Assembly (NCBI GenBank): GCA_964017045.1
Contig: OZ024808.1
Location: forward strand, 1,079,666 to 1,143,665
Direction of reading: 5' to 3'
Length of the DNA: 64,000 bases
From: Omphiscola glabra
Taxonomy: Eukaryota > Mollusca > Gastropoda > Lymnaeidae
Position 1 is the first letter of the stretch. Every line of letters starts with the position of its first letter. Below, in pieces: positions 1 to 21,176 of the stretch. A program made the position numbers and the translations under genes. The notes beneath the pieces were generated by a model. It did not search any database and was not told where the DNA came from. It was given only the letters and a program-made list of their open reading frames with translations.

Positions 1-243
1 ACGTTAGGCTAATTGTTCATACTGCACACGTTAGGTTAATTGTTCAGACTTCCCACGGAAGGCTAATTGTTCATACTGCCAACGTTAGGCTAATTGTTCA
101 TACTGCCAACGTTAGGCTAATTGTTCATACTGCCCACGGTAGGCTAATTGTTCATACTGCCAACGTTAGGCTAATTGTTCATACTGCCCACGGTAGGCTA
201 ATTGTTCATACTGCCAACGTTAGGCTAATTGTTCATACTGCCA
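1..243. repeat. 27-bp tandem repeat, about 9 copies
   Basis: A 27-bp unit (core ttaggctaattgttcat) is repeated head to tail about nine times with a few substitutions, and the array continues beyond the left edge of the window. It is a minisatellite with no sign of coding. Confidence 0.9.
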
Positions 244-250
244 TTTACCA

Positions 251-490
251 CTTTCAATTGACAAAATCATCATTCTTCACCTCATCCCTTTCAATTGACA
301 AAATCATCATTCTTCACCTCATCCCTTTCAATTGACAAAATTATCATTCTTCACCTCATCCCTTTCAATTGACAAAATCATCATTTTTCACCTCATCCCT
401 TTCAATTGACAAAATCATCATTCTTCACCTCATCCCTTTCAATTGACAAAATCATCATTCTTCACCTCATCACTTTCAATTGACAACATC
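251..490. repeat. 37-bp tandem repeat, about 6.5 copies
   Basis: The unit contains tttcaattgacaaaatcat followed by cattcttcacctcatc and recurs every 37 bp from 251 to 473, almost without change. It directly follows the 27-bp array but is unrelated to it. Confidence 0.9.
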
Positions 491-840
491 GTAAGAAATT
501 AAACAACCCTTAAAAACTAAGTCGTTTATAAAATTCTTTATAAAATGTTATAGCGACCAATGGAGGGTGGGGGTGGGCTAAAAATTTAACAAAAAATGCA
601 AACAAGTAACGCAGTTGGTGAGGTTCCTTATTAGAGCCCCCCCCCCTCCCCCCTTTAAAGGGCTCGCAACCGCATATTTTCATCACGCCCTTGAACTATA
701 TTAATATTCTAATGTCCCACCCACTTTTACAGCGCAGTCTTATTTGTCCAACTACTTCCGTAAAACAAAAGAAAATGCTACGCACCAAACGCGCTCGCGT
801 TTTATGGAAATACACTTAAAAAGAAGGCTATAGATGTCCT
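491..840. other. Intergenic, nothing recognised
   Basis: AT-rich single-copy DNA with a C tract near 640. No open frame or family signature was seen. Confidence 0.6.
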
Positions 841-1815
841 TTAAATGAAATGAAACTCATTAGGATGACAAGGAACTGAAATGAAATGAGACTCATTAGG
901 GTGACAAGGAACTGAAATGAAATGAGACTCATTAGGATGATAAGGAACTGAAATGAGACTCATTAGGGTGACAAGGAACTGAAATGAAATGAGACTCAGG
1001 ATGACAAGGAACTGAAATGAAATGAGACTCATTAGGATGACAAGGAACTGAAATGAAATGAGACTCATTAGGGTGACAAAGAACTGAAAGGAGACACTTT
1101 AGGGTGACAAGGAACTGAAATGAAATGAGACTCATTAGGATGACAAGGGAATGAAATGAAATGAGACTCATTGGTATGACAAGGAACTGAAATGAGACAC
1201 ATTAGGGTGACAAGGAACTGATATGAGACTCATTAGGGTGGCAAGGAACATGAAATGAGACTCATTAGGATGACAAGGAACTGAAATGAAATTAGACTCA
1301 TTGGGGTGACAAGGAACTGAAATGAAATGAGACTCATTAGTATGAAAAGGAACTGAAATGAAATTAGACTCATTCGGGTGACAAGGAACTGAAATGAGAC
1401 TCATTAGGGTGACAGGGAACTGAAATGATACTCATTAGGGTGACAAGGAACTGAACTGAAATGAGACTCATTAGGATGACAAGGAACTGAAATGAAATGA
1501 GACTCATTAGGATGACAAGGAACTAAAATGAAATGAGACTCGTTAGGGTGACAAGGAACTGAAATGAGACACATTAGTGTGACAAGGAACTGAAACGAAA
1601 TGAGACACATTAGGGTGACAAGGAACTGAAACGAAATGAGACTCATTAGGATGACAAGGAAATGAAATGAGACTCATTAGGATGACAAGGAACTGAAATT
1701 AAATGAGACTCATTAGGATGACAAGGAACTGAAATGAGACAAATTAGTGTGACAAGGAACTGAAACGAAATGAGACACATTAGGGTGACAAGGAACTGAA
1801 ACGAAATGAGACTCA
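841..1815. repeat. Minisatellite with 30- and 35-bp units, about 1 kb
   Basis: Variants of a unit containing gagactcattagg, tgacaaggaactga and an optional extra aatga give alternating lengths of about 30 and 35 bp. Small reverse-strand reading frames across it simply read the repeat in different frames and are not genes. Confidence 0.9.
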
Positions 1816-3018
1816 TATACTATATAGTAAAACAAAATAATGCGTTAAAAAAGAAATTTGGCGCAAAATTTTAACGTATAAATTAACAAAATGATTCGAC
1901 CAAATTTCCGTTCGATCAAATTTCCGGATACGGTTACAAATATCGGAACCCTCCGGACCCGACCCCCCCCCCCCCCTTCACGGTAAAGTATGCCCACCAC
2001 AAACATAAAAAAATGTTTTAAACATTATCAGCTAATTATACTACAACCTAAAACTAAAACACACGTCACTTTTAAAATTAGAAAGTAATATTAAGTGACA
2101 TCCGTCGTGGAATCTTCTTTCAGAATGCATCCAGTCAGCATAACAGAAAATTAAACAGCACCGTCAATTTCAGCTGTCAAATGTGTGTTGTCAAATATGA
2201 TATAGGCATAGCCCCACCCCCACCCCCAAAATTCGTGTCATAAACTCACTTTCTTACCCCCCCCCCCCCACCTTTATGGCGCACTTTATGGACGAGTCTT
2301 AATATGATTTGTATTATTTTTTTCCTTTGTATTTGTATAATTTATTATTTCCAATACAAAAATATTATTATGAATAACTGTTTTATTTGTTTAATTTTAT
2401 TTAATATATTCATAGTGATATAGGTCTACACAGGCCTCCCCACAGTATAAATTACAGCAGCTCACAACATGTGGGCCGTGGATTGCCTGACAATATTCCC
2501 TTTGTCGGGGATCGCACGAAAACCTCAGAAATTTTATTTATTTTTCTGGTAAAAATGTGTAGCATATTTTTTTTATTTTGGTGAAAGTTCGAAACACGGG
2601 TTGCTTACTATCTATGAATAATCCTTGTGATTCGCCACAACTCAATGTCGCCATATGGAGTCGCGGCACTAACACGTTTGCCGTTTGAGAAACAATATTA
2701 TGATATTGGCTAGCTAGCTATATCCAATATTAGTATTAGCTTACATTTACATACAATTCATCATAACCGGCGCACTGATCATCCCGATGTTCTGAATGCT
2801 CGTCTGCTTATTATCAGTCTGTTTAACAATTTTGTTATTTTTGTTTATTTCACTTATTTAAAGATCCAATAATTGTAGCTTAGCTTTTTAATATTAAAGC
2901 CAAAGCCTGCGCTCTATAATTCAACAAAAATAAATGTATCTTGATTGGCGATTTGTCTATTACTTATTTCAGATAGGTCCAAAGAATCGTAACTTTTATT
3001 TGAAACTCTCTTCCCGCC
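1816..3018. other. Intergenic DNA upstream of the PBX gene
   Basis: AT-rich sequence with homopolymer C tracts near 1963 and 2260 and no convincing coding sequence. The right part, closer to 3000, probably includes distal promoter DNA of the PBX gene. Confidence 0.5.
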
Positions 3019-3060
3019 GTGATTGACGAGTTGTCAAATTTGACAGGTCTTGTCAATCAC
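3019..3060. promoter_or_regulatory. Palindromic cluster of PBX/MEIS-type sites
   Basis: A perfect 14-bp palindrome, TGTCAAATTTGACA, is flanked by perfect 9-bp outer arms, GTGATTGAC and GTCAATCAC. TGATTGAC resembles a PBX half-site and TGACA/TGTCA is the core of MEIS/PREP half-sites. The cluster lies about 425 bp upstream of the PBX start codon, so autoregulation by PBX-MEIS complexes is a reasonable inference, but it is untested. Confidence 0.5.
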
Positions 3061-3484
3061 GCATCAAATCAGTCAAACCCTTCCTCCTTGAGCCTAACAG
3101 CAGCGCATCAAATGATGCCTGTGTGTAAATTTCTGTCGGCGCATTCTTTTTGCGCAGAAAGTGCGGAGGGTTGCTTTATTTTGATTGGTTCTCTTTCATG
3201 GAACATCACATTATGTATTCAGGCCGCCATTATCTATCTGTCAGTCGCTTGAGTGTTCGTCACACCTTATTATCGGTGTGAAATCACTCGTCAAGCTTTG
3301 AAGGCATATCGTATATGTTCAGCTTTTTGTGGCATTGGTTCTTCATCTCGGATGTTTTCCTTGTTTATGCCTGATTACTTGAGTATTTCCGATTTATAAA
3401 AAATCGACGCGGCATAGCGGGGAGCTCGGGCTTAACTCTCCGCCGTCGAAGCTGCTGTCGAGGGCGTTTTAGTGAAAATTCAAG

Positions 3485-12331
<8,847 letters not shown>

Positions 12332-12796
12332 ATATATTATACATATTGTTATCCTCCCCTTTTGCTCAGCTCCATGTTCTTCATGAAGAGGATTTCTTAG
12401 TTCACTGACATAATTATATTACAGTATTTACAGGCGGTTTACTGGAATATTTTCAGTTTTTAACAGTTTATATGAGTTTTTTTTTTTTTGCAAAAACATT
12501 TTTCAAGAGATACTTACATGTTAATATCAAATCTCATCTTTCCATCACATCTCATCTTTCCCTCAGCTTTTGTTGACAAAGCATTATAGCTGCATGTTGC
12601 TCATATTTCTATTTCTTGCCATTGATATTTCAGCATGGCTTCTCATGGTGGCCTTCGGTCTAAAAAAAACTAGCAAAAGCATTTATTTTTTAAAGAAATT
12701 ACTTATTTGTTAATGAACTCATCTACCACGTGCGGCGGTAAATATGTTCAAAGCCTTTATATTTGGTTAAATTAGTTTTTTTAAATGTCTTATTCT

Positions 12797-12906
12797 TATC
12801 TTTCTCTTTATCTCTTTCTTATCTCTCTCTATATCCCTTTCTTATCTCTCTCTATATCCCTTTCTTATCTCTCTTTATGTCCCTTTCTTATTTCTCCCTA
12901 TATCCC
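12797..12906. repeat. Pyrimidine-rich tandem repeat of about 29 bp
   Basis: About four degenerate copies of a ctttcttatctctctctat-type unit lie just before the large 37-bp array. Confidence 0.7.
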
Positions 12907-12956
12907 AACGTTAAATCTTCAAGGGTGATCTTATGAGCCTTTTCCATATTTAACAA

Positions 12957-14505
12957 GGTAGAGCTGGTGAAATAGAGGGGAGCTGTGTAACTTAGTAGAG
13001 CTGGTGAAATAGAGCGGAGCTGTGTAACTTAGTAGAGCTGATGAAATAGAGGGGAGCTGTGTAACTTAGTAGAGCTGGTGAAATAGAAGGGAGCTGTGTA
13101 ACTTAGTAGAGCTGGTGAAATAGAGGGGAGCTGTGTAACTTTGTAGAGCTGGTGAAATAGAAGGGAGCTGTGTAACTTTGTAGAGCTGGTGAAATAGAGG
13201 GGAGCTGTGTAACTTTGTAGAGCTGGTGAAATAGAGGGGAGCTGTGTAACTTTGTAGAGCTGGTGAAATAGAGGGGAGCTGTGTAACTTTGTAGAGCTGG
13301 TGAAATAGAGGGGAGCTGTGTAACTTTGTAGAGCTGGTGAAATAGAGGGGAGCTGTGTAACTTTGTAGAGCTGGTGAAATAGAGGGGAGCTGTGTAACTT
13401 TGTAGAGCTGGTGAAATAGAGGGGAGCTGTGTAACTTTGTAGAGCTGGTGAAATAGAGGGGAGCTGTGTAACTTTGTAGAGCTGGTGAAATAGAGGGGAG
13501 CTGTGTAACTTTGTAGAGCTGGTGAAATAGAGGGGAGCTGTGTAACTTTGTAGAGCTGGTGAAATAGAGGGGAGCTGTGTAACTTTGTAGAGCTGGTGAA
13601 ATAGAGGGGAGCTGTGTAACTATGTAGAGCTGGTGAAATAGAGGGGAGCTGTGTAACTTTGTAGAGCTGGTGAAATAGAGGGGAGCTGTGTAACTTTGTA
13701 GAGCTGGTGAAATAGAGGGGAGCTGTGTAACTTTGTAGAGCTGGTGAAATAGAGGGGAGCTGTGTAACTTTGTAGAGCTGGTGAAATAGAGGGGAGCTGT
13801 GTAACTTTGTAGAGCTGGTGAAATAGAGGGGAGCTGTGTAACTTTGTAGAGCTGGTGAAATAGAGGGGAGCTGTGTAACTTTGTAGAGCTGGTGAAATAG
13901 AGGGGAGCTGTGTAACTTTGTAGAGCTGGTGAAATAGAGGGGAGCTGTGTAACTTTGTAGAGCTGGTGAAATAGAGGGGAGCTGTGTAACTTTGTAGAGC
14001 TGGTGAAATAGAGGGGAGCTGTGTAACTTTGTAGAGCTGGTGAAATAGAGGGGAGCTGTGTAACTTTGTAGAGCTGGTGAAATAGAGGGGAGCTGTGTAA
14101 CTTTGTAGAGCTGGTGAAATAGAGGGGAGCTGTGTAACTTTGTAGAGCTGGTGAAATAGAGGGGAGCTGTGTAACTTTGTAGAGCTGGTGAAATAGAGGG
14201 GAGCTGTGTAACTTTGTAGAGCTGGTGAAATAGAGGGGAGCTGTGTAACTTTGTAGAGCTGGTGAAATAGAGGGGAGCTGTGTAACTTTGTAGAGCTGGT
14301 GAAATAGAGGGGAGCTGTGTAACTTTGTAGAGCTGGTGAAATAGAGGGGAGCTGTGTAACTTTGTAGAGCTGGTGAAATAGAGGGGAGCTGTGTAACTTT
14401 GTAGAGCTGGTGAAATAGAGGGGAGCTGTGTAACTTTGTAGAGCTGGTGAAATAGAGGGGAGCTGTGTAACTTTGTAGAGCTGGTGAAATAGAGCGGAGC
14501 TGGAG
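12957..14505. repeat. 37-bp minisatellite, about 42 copies
   Basis: The unit gtagagctggtgaaatagag, gggagctgtg, taacttt (37 bp) runs for 1.55 kb with extremely few substitutions; variants are concentrated in the first six copies and the last. The reverse strand stays open for 486 codons because none of its three frames contains a stop, giving a 37-residue protein period (3 x 37 nt). No start context, splice site or homology supports translation, so I treat it as satellite DNA between or downstream of PBX exons. Confidence 0.95.
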
Positions 14506-15393
14506 CAAACTAATTGTTTTAGGCATGACGCTAGATTTAGGAGGACTGGAATGTCCTTATCTTCATCGTGGCTTTCTGTCTCTTGTGATTCTGTAGTGTT
14601 TCATCATGTTAAGAATACTTTGCTTGAAGTAACACTTCAACTATTGTTTTACCACAGCAACAAAATTATATCACTTTAAATTGTCAAAAACATCATACCT
14701 GGATTATTCAAGGGTGTTAACTCTGGCCCATACTTTCCTTAGGTTATCGTTCCTGCAACCCTTAAATTTTAATTAAGTTAGATATTTTTAAAAATTTAGG
14801 AAAATTCATAGAATCAAAATATCAGACATCTGGTACCGGTAATAGTCATCAGCAGTCCCAATTAAATTTTTGTTAACCTGTATATTATTTTATTTCTTAA
14901 TTTCAGGGGGTGGGGTGGGTTGGACTGTTTGTAAAGATCTTAACTAACTTAAAACAATCTTTGTTGCCATCTTAAACTGATAATGTGTCACATTAAATAA
15001 ATAATGAGCAGGGCTTGGTTCAGCCGCTTACAAAATTACATAAAACAAGCCAACTGGCATCAATGTTATTATTTGATAGTCTTCATTTCTGGTACATTAT
15101 TTAGGATGGAAATATTTGGGTTTATCAACACGTCTAAGAATTTAACTTAAGTAATCTAGCAAGGGAATTGGTTTCATACTAATTATTTGAGAATGCTACT
15201 TAATGCAGTCCGAACACTTAGAAAATATAAAAGTTTCCCTTAAAATATTTTTTTTTATGTGTCTAAGTGAATGGAGTTTAGCAACAAAAAGAACCCAACA
15301 AATTCACAACCTTTATTTTATCAGCAAATCAAGATTGTGTCGTCTTTGTACTTTTATTTCTCACAATCATTTTCCCGTTTTATGATTTTTCAG

Positions 15394-15417
15394 TGGGGAC
15401 TTGAAGACTCCGAGTGA
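15394..15417 (+). CDS. PBX: Possible alternative last exon of the PBX gene
   Basis: A strong pyrimidine tract ending in cag at 15393 precedes the in-frame codons WGLEDSE and then TGA, in the phase left by a donor at 12316 (tct followed by gtaggt). Using it would give a 367-residue protein instead of 364. I cannot show that it is used. No exon encoding the conserved vertebrate PBX C-terminus was recognised downstream. Confidence 0.3.
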   Translation, partial: WGLEDSE

Positions 15418-15816
15418 AAACAAAAATAGAAGTGAGAACTGATTTTTTTTCCTCTTCCTTATTAATATTATAATTCTTGGTTTGTGTATTTTTTTAAAAT
15501 TTATTTCTCTTTTGTTTCACTGGGACTGAAATTTGAAAAAAAATTGTGGTTTAATTTTTGTTAAAGGGGCTTTGACTTGTGCCACTTAATTTGTTCCTGT
15601 GAATATCTGCGTTCCCTTTCTCTCTCTCGATGTTTACATGGTAATTTAATTCTTGTAATCTCGTCTCAAAGAGTGAAAAAAGTCTATCTACATTTTTATT
15701 AACAATTATTAAAATGCGTGAAGCCAAAGTGGCACTCAATATTAAGTTGTGTTGCGCAGCGCATGTTTTTTAGCTCTCGTTGATGTTGATCTTTATAAAC
15801 GCTCTCTGTTTCTTTG

Positions 15817-15945
15817 TATTACCTTCATTTTTCTTTGTGTTACCTTGATTTTTTCTTTGTGTAACCTTCATTTTTCCCTATGTTACCTTCATTTTTCTTT
15901 GTGTTACCTTCATTTTTCCCTGTGTTACCTTCATTTTTCGTATGT
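15817..15945. repeat. Pyrimidine-rich tandem repeat of about 21 bp, 6 copies
   Basis: Degenerate copies of ttaccttcatttttctttgtg. Its forward frame reads a leucine/phenylalanine-rich string that I regard as spurious. Confidence 0.75.
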
Positions 15946-16849
15946 GAATTTTGTTGCCTTACCCCAAAATTTACCAAATCCTTTTTCTAGTAGTTTTTAA
16001 TGTCTCAACATTTCTGTCACTGTTGACAGCATAATAAAAAGTTGAGAAACTCCAATTCTTTGGATACTTTAAGGATATTTATTATGTTGCTATTAGCATG
16101 TTCAAATTGTTTGTAGATGCATGCAAGTATAAGCTTTTTAGGAGATAGAAAATATATTTGTCCATATTGTTTGAATAACCTCATTGTGATTCATGTACGA
16201 GTCCGTGTGCACAATTATGGTGAAAGTAAAGCTTCTGCTAAACCCTCCTCGTCTCCACACTAATAGCTTCTCATTTTTTTGTTATCTTTGTGGTGGGAAT
16301 TTGTCACTCTTCATTGTTGAAAGTCAGTTTTGAAAACCGCCGTTCAAATTTAAACCTATAAAACCTGTTAAATTTTACTCATGTTTTTATTTCAGTGAGA
16401 TGTTTTTAAGTGCAAGAGATCAACAAGCCTCTCCAGTGACATGCCAGGTTGTACACACCATCTAAAATATAATGATTAAAAAACAAACTGCTCACCCTCA
16501 TTGATATTACACTTTAGGGAATGTAAAAAATATTTGCATTGTAATAAAGTTGATTTACATTCAACAACTGTAACTGTATGTCTTTTAAAATGTAGGTAAC
16601 TGAAATGTTTCCCTTCCCGCTGTTTTAAAATCACCATTACAATTGGTGCTCGGGCTGCACACACCTCGCTCCTTTTTTCTCTCCTCTTTTTTTGAAAAGA
16701 AATCCAGTTGCTGGATATAAATAGTTGATATACCGTATCAAAATAATGTCTTTTAAATTTAAAAAAAAAATGAGATGATCTTCACTTGAATAATTGTATT
16801 TTGAAGCATTTGGATATATATGTGAATTTTTTTTTTTGTTGAAATACTG

Positions 16850-17252
16850 TATATTACCACGTATAATGGAAAATTTAGGGTACAAAAATGCCTATGTTTG
16901 TATTATACACCTGTATTAGAAATTTTTCATTAGCGGTAAACTATATACCCGGTATATTAATGCCTATGAAACCAAATCTTTTTGGCCTAGTCAAAAATGT
17001 CGATTGAGTGTGCATAACACAAGTAATGTAAGTAGTGCCCCTTTTGAGAATATTAGCATAGTTGTGTCAGTATGACAACAGTTCATTTTAAATATGATAT
17101 TATAAATGATTTTGACTTTTTATTAAAATTAAATGTTTATATAGTTAATCCGTATTGAGTTATTAAGGGGGACAAAACAGATCCCATTATTGACAAGGCA
17201 TTTTATGGCTTCTTTGGGGTTTGCATTATACGTGGATTGTGTTAATATAAGG
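16850..17252. mobile_element. MITE-like element with ccacgtataatg inverted ends
   Basis: tatattaccacgtataatgg on the left is mirrored by cattatacgtgg...gttaatataagg on the right, giving imperfect terminal inverted repeats about 400 bp apart with no coding capacity between. The superfamily was not identified. Confidence 0.45.
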
Positions 17253-20200
17253 TATATCAATAAGCTCTACTTCTCCATCCTTGATTGTACTTTGAAGTAC
17301 ATGGTCTGTCAGTGCAATCTAATAATCACGTTATTTTAAATTGCTAGTCATATTTTATAAAGTTATTTCAAATAAATTTAGGGTTAGTATCTGATTTTAA
17401 TAATGTTACTTTTTATTCTATAAGGTTGTTTGTGTAAAAAAAACAAATAGATGAATCTTGGTAAATCTATAGAAGGGCAAACTGTTTCTTTAAACTGGGG
17501 TGGAGTTAGTTCAGTAGACTGACTAGTTAAATAAATGGTTTTTAAAAGTCATGTTTTCATTCATGGGGGGCATTATATCATGAGAGTATTGCAAAAAAAC
17601 ATATATTTTATCCTTATTTACAAGATTTATTCGGGAGATATTTAAAATATAAAAACCAATAAATCTGAAGTCATTGTTTAAAATAATTTAATTTATGTCG
17701 GAGTTTTTTAAAAAATCAATATCCAGGTGTCACGGAAAGCAAATGTTGATTATTCCTGTTGCAGTAAGTTGATTGTGTTTTGATAGGTGGTGGTATAATT
17801 AGATCCATTTACTGGAGAGATGGTTGCGAGAGCTGCTGTAAAGGTGAAATGAAAGTGAACAAATTTTGTGATTTAACATGAATCTATTGTTCATTTATTT
17901 TTATTTTTAAAAACTGTTTCTTAATGTTGTAAGTCAGTTTGGATTGAGCATTTAACCCCTTCGCTATTATGCTGATACACACTATAGGGCAAATTTTTTG
18001 TATATTGTACATCTTGATGTATGGGAAATATTGGCTCCTTTTCATGGTGTATGTCTGCAGCCATTGGTCAAATTACCTAGGTAAAGTCTGGTTCATAAAT
18101 TTTTACTGCAAGGTAAAGCATTGAAACAAGATATTAAATTTGCATTTCTTAACATCACAGTCAAACTGTTCACAATCAATGGCAATCATGCTCATTAATC
18201 TTAAAACAATCAATGGAAATGATGCTCATTAATCTTCTTTACCTAATTGAATCGGGTCAAACAAATCTGATGAGTCTTTATCTGAGACGGAGCATGTTTT
18301 TAATTGCTCAACTTTGGACTCGGATATTAAGTGAAACGAGGACCAAGTGAATGAATTCATTTCATTGCTCCGTTTTCCAAAGTCATTTGAGAGACTTGTT
18401 ATCTTCTCTAAAGTGTATTACGTAAAACTTAACACACAAGGGATTTTTGTGCTTGAAAAAAAAAAAAGGAAAAGAAAATTCTCTTTTAATTTCTCACCTT
18501 GTGTTAAGTTAATATTGAAAAGTTATTTTTTTAAATTATTGAGTGCATATGACCTTTTGTCATGTTGTACTGCCAATCTTTCATATCATCCTAAAGATGA
18601 CTATTCTGGACATTTTTGTGTGCAAAAGAACAAGCATACAAAAAAAACGAAGGGGTTAAATGATATTTAGGCCGTTTGAGACCTCATGTTTTTATGTATG
18701 TATACGTAGTATACAACTTTGTATATATTTATATAGAAAAATTCAAAAATGTTTATCTTTGTTCCATTTTATATTGGCACTATTTTTGTAAACCAAAGTT
18801 TACATTTTTTTGGTTGGGGAATCTGGCTTTTACAAATGTATTTTGCTGAAGAAAAAATGCAGGGAGTTAGAAAAATAATGTAACTATTGACTATTCTCAA
18901 TCACAATCATTTATGCTGAAAGATTAACCACTATGACAAAATTATGGTATCTAAATATAGATCTGCTGCTACCAAGTTTAAAACCTGCCATAAGAAACGT
19001 GGTCTTGTTGGATTTCTTTATATTAGATGGTCACATGACGTGTAACATATGAATGATTGATGTTGATAGATCTTTGGCGTTCATTACCACTCAATTACCC
19101 CTGGCAATTTGTGTTTGATTTAAACATTTTGCAAGTACTAACTAATGCAATAACTAGTTGTTTTATCAAAGTGAATGTTGTGTTTATTATTCAGTTGGTT
19201 TGGGTTAGCTTTTCTTTTACTCAGTCTGCATGCGCTAATAGTCCTGAAATGGACACATGTCAACGCGAGTCTTGAAAAAATTCAAATAAAATATTTTTTA
19301 TAGTCAACTATCAAATGCTGAGGAAATGTGATTGTGTTATGAGCGTAATATATTGTATATAGTTGGCTGTCCATCCAATTCTGTTCTTTTTATATTTAAC
19401 AGAGAAAAAAAATGTCCAACTAGAATATATTTGTGTTGCCCTTTGTTGTATTGCAATATGTTTTTTTGTAATTAAACTTAAACATTGTGTCCTAGTTTTT
19501 AGCGCTCCCTTCTGAGATTAAGTAAACGGTCAAATGTTAACTGTATTGCCCTGTTCAATTTGGGCATATATTGCCCTGTTAATTTTGGGCACTTTATTTA
19601 ACAGTTTCATGAATTTGGTTGTGCCTATGATTTGATAAGTATGTAAAAGTTGTGAGTCCATAAGAAATGTGTTTAATTTGAAACAACCAAAGACTTTGTT
19701 GTTATATATATATATATATAATATAAATATTATATTAATTATATAGTCAAATGGTTTGATGTTCCAATTATGAATCTTGCCCCAAATCAGAATGTTGAGG
19801 CAGTTCTTATACAATTCTTCATTAACTTTCAATTAAGTGTTAAAAAGTTCATCGACGGTAAGAATTCTTTTTTAAAGATCCTGTGCACTGTGTGAAAACA
19901 AAAGTTTACAGTTTGTACACATTTTGCAATATGCCATCATTTTTACTGAGAGTTATTTATGGAAATAAAATGTTGCAGGGAAATCTGTCTAGCTTTTTTG
20001 AGTTTCTTTTAGCATTTGAAAAAAGTAAAGCATTTGTTTTGTTTTTTAATTTGAAAGAGTTGGATGTTATCCCCAGAATTTTAAATCAAATGTTAAGAAA
20101 ATTAAATGGATTTTTTTTTTGCAAAGAAATGTCTAATGATTGAAGTTGTTTCGTAGTTAAGTGTTCAATCATTTGTCTAAACTATTTGCTCTTATATCAC

Positions 20201-21176
20201 TGGATAGAAAAAGCTATTTATCAGCCCGATATTGACCAGCTCATCAGTGCTGCATGTAGGTCATGTATAGTGGTAATAAGTATATTAATTAAATTTAATA
20301 CAATTGATATAACATGCCAGCTGTAATAACTTTCATCTGATACTATCAAGTGATACCCCACCCGCCATCTTGGACACTATAATCCAACTTGTCCTATTTC
20401 TCCCTTCTTGGCACAATTAAAAAAATTATATTTTATAAAGGATTCCATATAGAGATTTTTTATGCATGAATATATGGGGAGATTGCTTATTAACTATATC
20501 AATATCAGATTTTGACAAGTTTTTTTCTTCTCACCTAGCCACACGCCAAAGCCCCCTTAGTTACTGAGATGCTGCTCCTCCTATTTTCCCCACTTTCTCA
20601 CAAGACAAACATTTAAGATCAGTTTTACATACTCCCACACAAAATCATCCTACCTTTTTCTCTTATGAAAAAAAATCACCTCTTATGTAATTATTGCAAG
20701 AATTACAAATTCATCTGAGTGTTGTGCTGCTGCATTTGAAAATGTTAACAAAACTTCCTCAAAGAGATTGCATTCATTGACAAAAATAACTTCACAAAAA
20801 GACATTGGTATTGTGCATGGTTCATTTTATGAATATGAACATAAAATACATTCTTCTAAAATATAAAACTAATCATCAATATCACACACTTGTAATAAAT
20901 TATGTAAAAGTTATTTAAAATGTTGTGTTATGAGATCCTCCGGGTGCTGAATTGTTTGATAAAGACATATTTATGAGGCACTAAGATCTACTGATGTCAT
21001 ACGTCACGATCTGAACTCTCTTCAGTTTTTGAACAATTTGGTGATGAACTTGATTCTAGAATTTTAAAAATTAAGAAAAAGGCATAAAAAAATAAATATA
21101 AGAGATATATATTTATTATGTCTTAATCTATAAAAGGGTACACTATTAATTGAATAATTGTACGCTATTAACCTAC

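Larger units (their letters stand above)
15418..21060. other. Long AT-rich non-coding stretch, probably partly PBX 3' UTR
   Basis: There is no gene-like reading frame. It contains a short 21-bp pyrimidine repeat (15817-15945), a MITE-like inverted repeat pair (16850-17252), AT microsatellite near 19700, and several aataaa signals (for example near 19287). Open frames here are short and low-complexity. Confidence 0.5.

Noticed and set aside
251..490. CRISPR-like direct repeats
   Set aside because: The units are contiguous with no unique spacers, and the genome is an animal's.
13066..14526. 486-codon reverse reading frame
   Set aside because: It reads the 37-bp satellite; openness follows from the absence of stops in any of the three reverse frames of the unit, not from selection for coding.
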